Source: CAVTJL01 sp963735065 (GTDB taxonomy: Bacteria; Pseudomonadota; Alphaproteobacteria; Geminicoccales; Geminicoccaceae). Taken from it: 64,000 nt of DNA. The notes under the pieces are model-generated. The model saw nothing but the letters and a program-made list of their open reading frames with translations, was not told the origin of the DNA and did not search any database. Position numbers and translations under genes: made by a program. The DNA lies in the NCBI GenBank assembly GCA_963735065.1, contig CAVTJL010000004.1, positions 806,001-870,000 on the forward strand, read 5' to 3'. This document shows, one piece after another, positions 34,540-43,221 of this stretch (position 1 is the stretch's first letter; the number at the start of each line of letters is the position of its first letter).

Positions 34540-34791
34540 ATGGTGACATCCGACGACCAGATCTTTCGGGAGATCTGCGGGCTCGCGGTGCGCTACGCCC
34601 CGCCCGGTGCCGAGCTGCTGCCGACGACGGAGCTTGCGACCGAGATGAACATCGATTCCGTGGCCGCCATGGATCTCGTGATGGAGATCGAGGACAAGTA
34701 CGGGATCGACATTCCGATGAACCAGATCTCCGAGCTCAGGAGCCTCGGCGATCTCGTCGGTCTCGTCCGCCAGCAGATCGAGGCCCGTTGA
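34540..34791 (+). CDS. Acyl carrier protein of the ceramide locus
   Basis: 83 residues, with the phosphopantetheine serine at residue 40 in NIDSVAAMDLV. Helix 2 and 3 patterns (MEIEDKYGIDIPMNQISELRSLGDLVGLV) are normal. ATG 34540 is preferred to 34504. It sits between cerR and spt, 4 bp before spt, and so should deliver the acyl chain to Spt. Confidence 0.9.
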   Translation: MVTSDDQIFREICGLAVRYAPPGAELLPTTELATEMNIDSVAAMDLVMEIEDKYGIDIPMNQISELRSLGDLVGLVRQQIEAR

Positions 34792-34795
34792 CCCG

Positions 34796-36016
34796 ATGGA
34801 CATCTTCGACAAGTACGCCCTGATCGCGGGCCGCCACGACAAGGTCCTGCAGCATGGCGTCGATCCCTTCGGCGTCAGCCTGGATGAGATCGTCTCTCCG
34901 ACCGAGGCGCTGATCGGCGGGCGCCACACGATCCTCCTCGGGACCAACAACTATCTGGGGCTCACCTTCGATCGGGCCTGCATCGACGCGGCCGTGAGGG
35001 CGGTGGTCGAGCAGGGCACCGGCACCACGGGCTCGCGCATCGCGAACGGCACCTATGCCGCGCACCGCGACCTCGAGCAGGCCCTGGCGCAATTCCTCCA
35101 AAAGCAGTCCTGCATGGTCTTCACGACCGGCTATCAGGCCAATCTCGGCATGATCGTGGGCCTTGCCGGGCCGCGTGACGTCATCCTGCTCGATTCCGAT
35201 TCGCACTCCTCGATCTATGACGGTTGCCGCCTTTCGGGGGCCAAGGTGGTCCGCTTCCGCCACAACGACCCCGAGGACCTCGACAGGCGCCTGGCGCGGC
35301 AGGAGGAGGGCGACTGCCGCCTCGTGATCGTCGAGGGGCTCTACAGCATGCTGGGCGACGTCGCCCCGCTGAAGGAGCTGGTCGAGGTGAAGAAGCGCCA
35401 CGGCGCCTACCTGCTCGTGGACGAGGCCCATTCGTTCGGCGTCTTCGGCGATCACGGGCGCGGCGTGGCCGAGGCGCAGGGTGTGGAGGACGAGGTCGAC
35501 TTCGTTGCCGGCACCTTCAGCAAGAGCCTGGGTGCCGTGGGCGGCTTCGGCGCCTCGAGCCATCCCAAGTTCGACGTCCTGCGCTATTGCTCGAGGCCCT
35601 ACATGTTCACGGCCTCGCCCAGCCCCGCCAGCATCGCCTCGGTCCGGGTGGCACTGGATCGCATCGCCGCCGACGACAGTCTCAGGACCCGCATCTGGGC
35701 CAATGCGCACCAGCTGCACGACCGCCTCTCAGGGCTGGGCTTCGACGTCTGCTCGGCCACGAGCCCGGTCATCGCCGTGCGGCTGCCGGACGAGAAGATG
35801 GCCGTTCTCGCCTGGAACCAGCTCCTCCAGCTCGGCGTCTACGTGAACCTTGCCGTGCCGCCGGGCACGCCTGGCGGGGTCTGCCTGCTGCGGTGCAGCG
35901 TCTCCTCTGCCCACACGCCAGAACAGATCGCCGAGATCGGCAACCGCTTCGAGCGGCTGGCCGAGGTGCTGGGCATCCGCAGCGGCGAGGCGACGCAGGC
36001 CCGGACCGCCCGCTGA
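34796..36016 (+). CDS. spt: Serine palmitoyltransferase-like alpha-oxoamine synthase
   Basis: 406 residues of the PLP alpha-oxoamine synthase family. PLP-binding Lys243 lies in AGTFSKSLGAVGG; LLVDEAHSFGVFG (207-219) and GTGTTGSRIANGTYAAHRDLE (74-94) are typical. AONS and KBL are related, but the neighbouring FAAL, ACP and CerR genes make condensation of serine with an acyl-ACP, the first step of sphingolipid synthesis, the best call. It ends 4 bp from the convergent minus-strand operon. Confidence 0.88.
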   Translation: MDIFDKYALIAGRHDKVLQHGVDPFGVSLDEIVSPTEALIGGRHTILLGTNNYLGLTFDRACIDAAVRAVVEQGTGTTGSRIANGTYAAHRDLEQALAQFLQKQSCMVFTTGYQANLGMIVGLAGPRDVILLDSDSHSSIYDGCRLSGAKVVRFRHNDPEDLDRRLARQEEGDCRLVIVEGLYSMLGDVAPLKELVEVKKRHGAYLLVDEAHSFGVFGDHGRGVAEAQGVEDEVDFVAGTFSKSLGAVGGFGASSHPKFDVLRYCSRPYMFTASPSPASIASVRVALDRIAADDSLRTRIWANAHQLHDRLSGLGFDVCSATSPVIAVRLPDEKMAVLAWNQLLQLGVYVNLAVPPGTPGGVCLLRCSVSSAHTPEQIAEIGNRFERLAEVLGIRSGEATQARTAR

Positions 36017-36020
36017 GCCG

Positions 36021-36923
36021 CTAGCGGAAGGCTCCCTTCCGGTAGAGCCGCCAGAACTGGACGAGCGCGCCCAGGAGCGGATGGCGGCGCTGCCAGGGGG
36101 TGACGACGACCTCGACGCCCGAGTGGCGCGCGATCTTCCAGGCGAGATAGTCGGCCCCGCCGTCGAAGGTGAAGGAGGCCTTGACCAGCCGCGCCACCGA
36201 CCAGGCTTTTCCCGTCAGCCGCCGTCTTTTCCAGGCACGCGATGCCTCACGCGCCGCTGTCCCGTCCGGAAGCGGCAGGGCCGCCAGAAGGGCCGGGGTC
36301 AGGCGCTCGTAGCGCTCGGCGTTCGCCTCGTAGAGCTGGCCCGCGCGCTGGGGCTTCTCGGCGCGCAGCTCGGTCCGGTAGGTTTCCTGGAAGGCGCGGG
36401 TCCAAAGCTCGGCCGGCTCGGGTGCTAGACCGAGAAGCGGCCGGACGGCGCCCGCGAGCGTCACGATCGCCGCCCCGAGCGCCCCGCAGATCCGCTCGCG
36501 CACCGCGCTGTCGCTGGCCCAGACGATGCCGGTCGGCTGGGCGAAGCGGGCCCAGAAGTAGGGGTTGTCGGTCTCGGGCGCCACCAGTCGCTCGAGACCG
36601 TCCAGGCTCACGGTGGCGTACTTTGCCCGCACCGTGGCGGAGCCATGACGTGTCTCGATGTAGTAGACGTTGGGCGGGATTCGCCGGTTGAGCCACCTCA
36701 TGACCGGGCTCCGGTGGAGCGCCTCGTAGCTCTCCGCGACAAGGTAGAGGTCGACCAGCCTGCCCTCGACGGCGCCGTCGCGCAGGGCGCTGCCGTAGAA
36801 GAGAACGGCCACGATCGCCTGGCCGTGCCTCGCCCGGGCGGCGTCGGCCAGGGCCCGGACCGCCCCGGGTGCCGGCGTCGCCGCCTCGCGCGCCACGACG
36901 GCTCCGATCGCCTCGTCCGCCAT
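36021..36923 (-). CDS. Nucleotidyltransferase-like protein of the sphingolipid island
   Basis: 300 residues from ATG 36923 (GAGG six bases upstream); a longer start at 36956 would overlap the previous gene. AIVAVLFYGSALRDGAVEGRLVDLYLV resembles the GS-x-D…D-x-D core of nucleotidyltransferases, but the second aspartate pattern is incomplete (VDLYL). The rest is not recognised. It is last in the minus-strand operon, next to the ceramide-kinase-like gene, and may act in head-group addition, as the cpg genes beside spt do in Caulobacter. Confidence 0.6.
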   Translation of the reverse strand: MADEAIGAVVAREAATPAPGAVRALADAARARHGQAIVAVLFYGSALRDGAVEGRLVDLYLVAESYEALHRSPVMRWLNRRIPPNVYYIETRHGSATVRAKYATVSLDGLERLVAPETDNPYFWARFAQPTGIVWASDSAVRERICGALGAAIVTLAGAVRPLLGLAPEPAELWTRAFQETYRTELRAEKPQRAGQLYEANAERYERLTPALLAALPLPDGTAAREASRAWKRRRLTGKAWSVARLVKASFTFDGGADYLAWKIARHSGVEVVVTPWQRRHPLLGALVQFWRLYRKGAFR

Positions 36924-36930
36924 GGCCGCC

Positions 36931-37887
36931 TCAGAGGCGGACGAAGCGGACGACATCGGGGGCCGTCAGAACGAGCGGCTCGCCGGCGCTGGCCGCGAAA
37001 TCCTCGCCGTCGATCGTGAACGGCGCGTCCAGATGAAGGGCCACGCGATCGGCGTTGCGGCTGAAATAGCAGTCGGCCGGGAGCGAGGCGCGGCTATCGC
37101 CGCCATAGAGCACGCGCCAGGACGAGCGCAGCAGATGCGACGGCGGGTAGGCGATGCTGGTGTAGCGCAGCGCCCGCCCGCGCGGGTTCCAGAAGGGCCT
37201 CGCGCGCAGGACCAGCCGGTCCAGCGTCGTCGCGAGCAGGAGCAGCTCCCGCTGCAGCCTCACCTCGCCGTCGATATCCGCCTCGACCGGCACGCCCTCC
37301 AGCATGCCCGGCGGCCTTTTCCCCACTGCCCAGCCGGCCAGCAGCTTCAGAAGAGTCGTGACGTTGGCCCACTCGCCCTTCAGGCCGCGCGTGTGCACGG
37401 TGTCCTTGCAGAGGTTGATGGCATCGAAGATGCCGGCGGCGCCAAAGAACATGCCGCGTTGCGGGCCGACGCCGATGGCGCCGGCGATGCGCAGGACGCG
37501 ACGCTCGACGAGGTGTCGGCCGAGCTCGCCCGCGCGCGCCGCCGCGAGCAGGCGGCGGACCGTGGCGGGATCGCCGCGGCCGAGGCCACAGTCCTTGGCC
37601 GTCATGTTGGCCATGCCGCGCGGCAGGATGGCCACGAGCGGCAGCTCGACGAAGGGCCGCTCCTCGAGAAGGGCGGTGAGCAGGATCTGGACGGTGCCGT
37701 CGCCGCCATTGATCACGACGAGGCCGGTCTCGCGGGCGGCGAGCTCACGCAGAATCCCGCCCGGCGTCGTGCCGTCGGCGAGGTCGAGCTCGACGACATC
37801 GCTCGCCCCTTCGAGCACGCTGCGGAGCTGCGCCACGCCCTGCTTGTTGCGCTCGCTGCGCGTGTTGTGGACCACGCCGATGCGCAT
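36931..37887 (-). CDS. DAG/ceramide-kinase-like lipid kinase
   Basis: 318 residues with the diacylglycerol-kinase catalytic fold: nucleotide motif VVINGGDGTVQ (57-67), LPLVAILPRGMANMTAKD and GIGV-type GAIGVGPQRGMFFGAAGIFDAI. In Caulobacter a bacterial ceramide kinase (CpgB) of this superfamily is encoded near spt and makes ceramide 1-phosphate for anionic sphingolipids. The setting here supports the same role; DAG or sphingoid base are alternative substrates. Confidence 0.75.
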   Translation of the reverse strand: MRIGVVHNTRSERNKQGVAQLRSVLEGASDVVELDLADGTTPGGILRELAARETGLVVINGGDGTVQILLTALLEERPFVELPLVAILPRGMANMTAKDCGLGRGDPATVRRLLAAARAGELGRHLVERRVLRIAGAIGVGPQRGMFFGAAGIFDAINLCKDTVHTRGLKGEWANVTTLLKLLAGWAVGKRPPGMLEGVPVEADIDGEVRLQRELLLLATTLDRLVLRARPFWNPRGRALRYTSIAYPPSHLLRSSWRVLYGGDSRASLPADCYFSRNADRVALHLDAPFTIDGEDFAASAGEPLVLTAPDVVRFVRL

Positions 37888-37890
37888 GGC

Positions 37891-39000
37891 TCAGGCCGGC
37901 CGCGCGCGCATCCCACCGCCCTGGAACCGGGCGAGGATCAGCTCGGGAACGCCGCTCAGCAGCAGGACGGCGAGGGTCAGGAGGCAGGGCGCGGTCCAGG
38001 CCGCGACGATCGGGTCGACGAGCCCGACCTCGCCCAGCGCCAGGAGCACACCGTTCGTGATGATGGCGCTGAAGCCGACGGCGAGGCTCTGCATGAAGAG
38101 CGGCATGATCATGCCCGTGCGGCTGAACTTCCGCACCAGCCCGAAGACGAGGAACATCATGAGGGCGGGGATGGCCATGTCGGCGATCCGCGCATGAAGC
38201 CATGTCTCGTAGGCGTCGATGGCGCCCACCCCGTAGCCGTCGTGCCGCACGATATCGACGAGGTCGCGGATGCCGAGCTCACGCGGCAGCTTGGCCATCA
38301 GCTCGACCTTGTCGAGCGGAAGGACGATCGGCCAGAACAGCTTCGGGACCTCGGTCGGAGGCTCGGTGCTGGCCGGGCGCCGGGTTACGTCCTGCAGCTC
38401 CCACCCGCCCGGCACGACCTCGGCATGACGGGCAAAGATCTGCTCGATCAACAGACCATGCTGGTCGCGGTGGAAGATCCGCACATCGTCGATGCGGCCC
38501 CCCGCGATGGCGTCGGCCGGCAGGCGGACGATGTCGTCGCCGCTGCGGGCCCAGATGCCATCGCTGCCGGGGCCGTTCGCCTGGCTGAACTCGCTGACGC
38601 GAAGGGCCCGAAGCTCCGGTATGCTCGCCGGGATGCCGATGTCGTCGATCGCGAACTTGCCGGCCATGAGGAGGAGCGCCATGGGCAGCAGCCGCGCGAC
38701 CATGCCGGCCCGGGACACGCCCGACGCCCAGATCACCACGAGCTCGCTGCGGCGGATCAGCTCCATCGCGGTGAAGAGCGCCGCCACCAGCGTCACGAGG
38801 GGCAGCACCTCGGTCAGCAGGGACGGCAGGCGGATCACCGCGTACTGGGCAAGCGCCATCGAGGTGCCGTCGGTGCGCCGGAGCACCCGGCTGCCGACGT
38901 CGAGCAGATCGAAGAGGAGAGCAAAGCCGGTCGCCGTGATCAGCACCACGACGAAGCGCCGGAGGAACATCACGTTGAGGTAGAGGGTGAGCCGGCTCAC
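37891..39000 (-). CDS. LptG-like permease (YjgP/YjgQ family) in the sphingolipid island
   Basis: 369 residues. Layout of LptF/LptG: three membrane segments at the N-terminus (from about residue 12: FLRRFVVVLITATGFALLFDLLDVG), a periplasmic beta-jellyroll region (about 115-255), and three more segments (MAIPALMMFLVFGLVRKFS onward). It overlaps the next permease gene by 4 bp. LptFG normally extract LPS from the inner membrane with LptB2; here the pair is embedded among sphingolipid genes and no lptB or lptC lies nearby, suggesting transport of a different lipid. Confidence 0.82.
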   Translation of the reverse strand: MSRLTLYLNVMFLRRFVVVLITATGFALLFDLLDVGSRVLRRTDGTSMALAQYAVIRLPSLLTEVLPLVTLVAALFTAMELIRRSELVVIWASGVSRAGMVARLLPMALLLMAGKFAIDDIGIPASIPELRALRVSEFSQANGPGSDGIWARSGDDIVRLPADAIAGGRIDDVRIFHRDQHGLLIEQIFARHAEVVPGGWELQDVTRRPASTEPPTEVPKLFWPIVLPLDKVELMAKLPRELGIRDLVDIVRHDGYGVGAIDAYETWLHARIADMAIPALMMFLVFGLVRKFSRTGMIMPLFMQSLAVGFSAIITNGVLLALGEVGLVDPIVAAWTAPCLLTLAVLLLSGVPELILARFQGGGMRARPA

Positions 39001-40262
39001 GAGCGAAACGCTCCGGCCTGCCCGATCCGGGACAGCCGCTCGGTGACGGCCTCGACAATGGCCTCGATCGGGCCGCGCCCGCCCGATCGAGGCACTCGGG
39101 TGGCCTTGCTCCAGGAGAGGATGAGGCCCAGGGCGAGAAAGATGAAGAACGGCACCCAGAGCCCGAGGAGGCTCGATATCTTGCCGTCGTCGGCCGTCGA
39201 CTCGCCGAACTGAAGGATCTGATTGTAGATGAGCAGAACAGAGATGCCGATCAGGATCCCATAGGAGCGCAGCGAGCGGCGTCGTGCGATGGCGAGCGGC
39301 ACCGCAATGAGCGGGAGCACGAGGGTCGAGACAATGCGGACGAGGCGCCCGTTCAGCTCGGACGAGATCTCCGCGGGCCGGATGTTCGGGAACGACTTGC
39401 CGCGCGCGGCCCAGAGCTCGGGGATCGTCATCTCACGCTCGTCCTGACCGCGCGGGCGGAACGACTCGGGCTTGGCACCTCGCATGTCGGTGAGAAAACT
39501 CTTGAAGCGGATGCTTGCCCCACCCTTCGTGGGTGCGGCCTGCTGATCGGAGCTGGGCGCGGGCACGATCTGCTGCACGCCCTGGTCGAGGCTGAGCGTC
39601 AGCGGCCTCGAGCCTTCCGCCGGCAGGACGGTGCCGTGCTCCGCCGTGACGGTCATCGTGCTGCCATTGTCCTGGCGGCTGTAGAGAAAGAGCCCCGTGA
39701 AGCCGCTGTGCTCACCGTCCAGGGAGTCGACGCTGTAGGTGGTGTTGTCGAGCGTCACGAACGACTTGTCGTGGAGGAGCGCCTGAAAGGAGACGTTCGA
39801 CAGCGCGAAGAGCGCTGCCCTGTAGGCATAGCGGCTGTAGGGCTGCAGATAGGACAGCACGATCGCGTTGATGACGAGCAGGACGATCGCCATGCCCAGG
39901 AGCGGCCTCAAGACGCCGTCGAGGCCGATGCCGGATGCCATCATCGCGTCGAGCTCGCCATCCCGCGACAGCCGGCTCACCGTGAGGAGAATGGCGATGA
40001 AGAAGGCCGCGGGCACGGCAAGGCTCAGATAATGCGGCAGCAGGTAGCCCATCATCTCGAAGATGACGAGGAGGCTGCCGCGCCATCCGACGACGATGTC
40101 CACCACCCGCAGCATGCGCTCGGCGAGAAGGGCGAAAAGCGCCACCGCCAGGATCGAGACCGTCGGGCGGGCGATTTGGCTCGTGATGTATCGGCTATAG
40201 ACAGTCATCGCTCGGAGCGGCTCGCGAACGGAGATCGACACCGGAGCGTCGGGAATGGGCAC
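38997..40262 (-). CDS. LptF-like permease (YjgP/YjgQ family) in the sphingolipid island
   Basis: 421 residues; the annotated ATG could also be the one at residue 19 (MTVYSRYITSQIARPT). Membrane segments near residues 30-60, 65-95 and 110-130, a long periplasmic domain with a Gln/Ala/Pro-rich stretch (PAPSSDQQAAPTKGG), then three segments (RIVSTLVLPLIAVPLAIARR… WVPFFIFLALGLILSW). LPHYLSLAVPAAFFIAILLTVSRLSRDGELDAMMASG is the family signature. It forms a heterodimer candidate with the overlapping LptG-like gene. Confidence 0.85.
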   Translation of the reverse strand: MPIPDAPVSISVREPLRAMTVYSRYITSQIARPTVSILAVALFALLAERMLRVVDIVVGWRGSLLVIFEMMGYLLPHYLSLAVPAAFFIAILLTVSRLSRDGELDAMMASGIGLDGVLRPLLGMAIVLLVINAIVLSYLQPYSRYAYRAALFALSNVSFQALLHDKSFVTLDNTTYSVDSLDGEHSGFTGLFLYSRQDNGSTMTVTAEHGTVLPAEGSRPLTLSLDQGVQQIVPAPSSDQQAAPTKGGASIRFKSFLTDMRGAKPESFRPRGQDEREMTIPELWAARGKSFPNIRPAEISSELNGRLVRIVSTLVLPLIAVPLAIARRRSLRSYGILIGISVLLIYNQILQFGESTADDGKISSLLGLWVPFFIFLALGLILSWSKATRVPRSGGRGPIEAIVEAVTERLSRIGQAGAFRS

Positions 40263-40301
40263 AGCCCGTCAAGTGTCATACAGCAGCGGGCCCTGCCCTG
40301 G

Positions 40302-41240
40302 CTAGATGGCCGGCTCGAGCGAGACGTGACCGGATTCCTCCGCGCCGGCTACGGTGGCACGCAGGACGGTCGTCATTGCCAAGGCCTCGGGGTCGAAGCG
40401 GCGCGCCTCGACGTCGATGACGATCCCCTGTCCGCGCTCCTTTGGGCGCATGTCGAGCAGGAGGTAGCCGCCGCTCGTGGCGGCGCTGTCGCCGAGCAGC
40501 GACGCCGAGGGGCCGCCCAGGACCGGCACCTGCTGGTGGGGGCCGGGCAGCCCGCCGACATTCAGCACGTGCTCATGTCCGCACAGCACGAGGTCGGCGC
40601 CGGCACGCTGGAGGACGGCGCGAAAGCCGCGGGCGTCGGTCAGGCGCTTCCGCTTGCGGCTCCAGCCATGCACGGGCGGGTGGTGCAGCAGCACGATCGC
40701 ATGACGGCCCTTCTCGCGCGCCTCGCGCAGGGCCTGCTCGAGCGCGTGCAGCTGGCGCTCGCCCAGGCGCCCGGTGGCGTAGCCTGCGGGTACCGGCACG
40801 GCGGTCGACAGGGCCACAAGGCTGAGCGGTCCGACCTCGCGGACGAACGGGAAGGACGGCATCGTCCCGGCCGCCTCGCAACCCATATAGGCGGCCCAGA
40901 GCGGCCAGCCGCGACGTGCTGCGCCGGGCACGTAGGCGTCGTGATTGCCCGGAATCGCCGTCACCCGCTCGGGCGGGCCGAGGCGGCCGAGCCACGCCGC
41001 CGCTGCCGCGAACTCCGCGTCGAGCGATATGTTGCAGAGATCACCCGTCACCACGATGTGGTCGACGTCACTCTCCTCGATGTCGGCCAGCACCGCGTCC
41101 AGGACCTCGAGGCGATGGCGATGGCGGCGATGGCGTTGCCAGGACACGTAGCCCAGCGCCCGCTTGCTCGCCAGGTCGCGCGCCCGCACCGCCGGCAGCG
41201 GCGCCAGGTGAATGTCGGTGAGGTGGGCGATGCGAACCAT
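40302..41240 (-). CDS. Calcineurin-like metallophosphoesterase
   Basis: 312 residues from ATG 41240. Two-metal motifs: LTDIHLAP (D-x-H), VTGDLCN (GD), PGNHDAY (GNHD), LLHHPPVH and CGHEHVLNVGG (GHxH). No signal peptide. It may remove a phosphate in sphingolipid head-group processing or act elsewhere; the substrate is unknown. It lies in the middle of the island operon. Confidence 0.88.
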   Translation of the reverse strand: MVRIAHLTDIHLAPLPAVRARDLASKRALGYVSWQRHRRHRHRLEVLDAVLADIEESDVDHIVVTGDLCNISLDAEFAAAAAWLGRLGPPERVTAIPGNHDAYVPGAARRGWPLWAAYMGCEAAGTMPSFPFVREVGPLSLVALSTAVPVPAGYATGRLGERQLHALEQALREAREKGRHAIVLLHHPPVHGWSRKRKRLTDARGFRAVLQRAGADLVLCGHEHVLNVGGLPGPHQQVPVLGGPSASLLGDSAATSGGYLLLDMRPKERGQGIVIDVEARRFDPEALAMTTVLRATVAGAEESGHVSLEPAI

Positions 41241-41269
41241 GGCTGGCGGGTCGGGCGTGCGGGACGGGG

Positions 41270-42073
41270 TCAAGCGGCCCGACGCGCCGCGAGGATGCGC
41301 TCGACGAGCGCCAGGTCCTCGGGCTTGTCGACGTCGATCGCGGCCTCGGCAATATCGATCGGCACCGCGACCGCGGCGGCGTCGAGGATGCGCGACAGGC
41401 GCGACATCGCCTGCTCCAGCGTCAGCCGGCGCGAGAGGTAGGCCAGAAGGGCGCCCCAGCCGAAGGCCCTGGCGATCCGCCAGGGCTTCTTCCGGTCCTG
41501 CTCGACACGGCGCCAGAATGCGACCGCATTGCCGCCTCGGGGCGTCATGATGGCAAAGAGATTGGCGCCGGAGTAACGCTCGCCCCGGAAATGCCAGAAG
41601 GTGCGCCGGCTCTCGGGATAGGCGCCGAGAATGGCCGTGGCGCTGGCGAGACCCGCCGCCACATCGGCGCCGCTGCGCGCGGCCGCGCCGCAAAACGCGT
41701 CGATGATGGCATCGGAGAGAAGCGCGTGGTCGGCGGTCGTCACCAGCACCGGGAAGGTGCCAAGCCGCTCCATCGCGGCACGCACGCTGAGGCTGGGAGA
41801 CGGTGCTGCCGCCATGCTCTGGCACCGATCGGCCTCGATCAGGGGCGCCAGCTGGGGCAGCGTGCCGATGAGGTCGGGCCGGTCGAGGACGACCAGGATG
41901 CGGCCGATCCAGGGGCTGGCCGCCAGCGCCTCGACGACGCGCACGAGCATCGGCACGCCGCCCGCCGTGACGAGGCATTTGTGCGACGCCCCGGCCGCTG
42001 CCGCCACAGGGTCCGAGCCTCCGCGGCTGCCGGCGAGGACGACGGCGTCGAACCTTGGCCCGGGGCCCGTCAC
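41270..42073 (-). CDS. MobA-like NTP-transferase
   Basis: 267 residues starting with GTG 42073, which overlaps the stop of the GNAT gene. FDAVVLAGSRGGSDPVAAAAGASHKCLVTAGGVPML is the GT-A type nucleotidyltransferase N-terminus (L-A-G…K), and LVTTADHALLS gives the acidic metal site. It should couple a sugar or alcohol phosphate to a nucleotide, perhaps an activated head group for ceramide. The exact substrate is unknown. Confidence 0.75.
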   Translation of the reverse strand: MTGPGPRFDAVVLAGSRGGSDPVAAAAGASHKCLVTAGGVPMLVRVVEALAASPWIGRILVVLDRPDLIGTLPQLAPLIEADRCQSMAAAPSPSLSVRAAMERLGTFPVLVTTADHALLSDAIIDAFCGAAARSGADVAAGLASATAILGAYPESRRTFWHFRGERYSGANLFAIMTPRGGNAVAFWRRVEQDRKKPWRIARAFGWGALLAYLSRRLTLEQAMSRLSRILDAAAVAVPIDIAEAAIDVDKPEDLALVERILAARRAA

Positions 42074-43209
42074 GCGAGCGGCTTCTCGTAGATCCGGTAG
42101 GTCTTGTAGGGCTTGGCGCCGACCGTCGCGATCATGTCGCGCATCGGCTGGTTGTTCTCCAGCACCCAGGACAGCTCGGCACCGGTCTTGCCCTGCGCCC
42201 GATGATAGTCGCGGATCCGGCCGATGACACCCATGGCGAGCGCCGCGCCCTTCGCGGTGCCCTGATACTTCTTGCGCACGCCCATGAGCGGCATCCGACC
42301 ATTGGTGACGCCTTGCACCTTGAGGCGCCAGAGGAGCTTTGCCCAGCCGAAGGGCAGCAGCCGGCCATTGAGGCCCTTGATGGCGTCGTTCAGGTTCGGC
42401 AGGGTCACGACCATGGCGGCGGGCTCGCCGTCGATCTCGCCGATCGCGAACCACTCGGGGCCGACGAGCGGACGGATGCTTTTCGCCATGTATTGGGCCT
42501 CGTCCTCGCCGAACGGGATGAAGCCCCAATTGTCGGCCCACGCATCGTTGAAGATGTCGCAGATGGTCGTGATGTCCTCACGGAAGCGCTTCTTGTCGAG
42601 GGGCCGGATGCGGACATTGTCCATCCGCTCGAGGCGCGCCATCACGCGCGTCGCCATGGGCGGCAGATCGGCCTGGACGTCGAACCAGTAGGCGATCAGG
42701 TCCTTGGCCTTGGTGAAACCCTGCTCCTCGACGCGGGCCGGGTAGTAGGGGGGATTGTGGCCCATCATCATGTTGGGCCCAGTGTCGAACCCCTCGATCA
42801 GGAGGCCGCACTCGTCGTTGATGGAGGGATTGAAGGGCCCGGCCATACGACCCATGCCCTTCGCCCGGAGCCAGCCCGCCGCCGTCTCGATCAGGCCGGC
42901 GAAGACCTCGGCGTCGTCCTCGGCCTCGAGGAAGCCGAAATGGCCCGTCTGATCCTTGTGCCGCTCGAGATGCTTCTCGTTGATCTGGGCGCTGATGCGC
43001 CCGACGCAGCGGTCGCCTCGGAAGGCCATCCAGTAGGCCATCTCGATGCCCCGCAGGAACGGGTTCTTGCGCGCGTTCAGGTGATCCTGACGCTCGAGGA
43101 GCAGCGGGGCCACCCAAAGGGGGTCCGACCGATAGAGCGGGGCCGGCATCTCCAGGAACCGCTTGAGGTCGCGCGATCCCTCAAGGGGCTCGATACGCAG
43201 GTCCGTCAC
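42070..43209 (-). CDS. Large GNAT-fold protein, candidate bacterial ceramide synthase
   Basis: 379 residues. It resembles the long GNAT-like proteins that begin with a conserved LKRFLEMPAPLYRSDPLWVAPLL segment, followed by KNPFLRGIEMAYWMAFRGDRCVGRISAQIN, GPFNPSINDECGLLIEGFD and a C-terminal MGVRKKYQGTAKGAALAMGVIGRI acetyl-CoA-type loop. In Caulobacter the ceramide synthase bCerS is an acyltransferase unrelated to the eukaryotic enzyme and is encoded near spt. Given the surrounding genes this is the best bCerS candidate here. The identity is inferred. Confidence 0.65.
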   Translation of the reverse strand: MTDLRIEPLEGSRDLKRFLEMPAPLYRSDPLWVAPLLLERQDHLNARKNPFLRGIEMAYWMAFRGDRCVGRISAQINEKHLERHKDQTGHFGFLEAEDDAEVFAGLIETAAGWLRAKGMGRMAGPFNPSINDECGLLIEGFDTGPNMMMGHNPPYYPARVEEQGFTKAKDLIAYWFDVQADLPPMATRVMARLERMDNVRIRPLDKKRFREDITTICDIFNDAWADNWGFIPFGEDEAQYMAKSIRPLVGPEWFAIGEIDGEPAAMVVTLPNLNDAIKGLNGRLLPFGWAKLLWRLKVQGVTNGRMPLMGVRKKYQGTAKGAALAMGVIGRIRDYHRAQGKTGAELSWVLENNQPMRDMIATVGAKPYKTYRIYEKPLA

Positions 43210-43221
43210 GCTGCGGGGCCG

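Noticed and set aside
36922..39213. A 763-codon plus-strand frame over the kinase and LptG-like genes
   Set aside because: It has the Gln/His/Asp-rich composition of shadow frames and lies opposite three supported genes.
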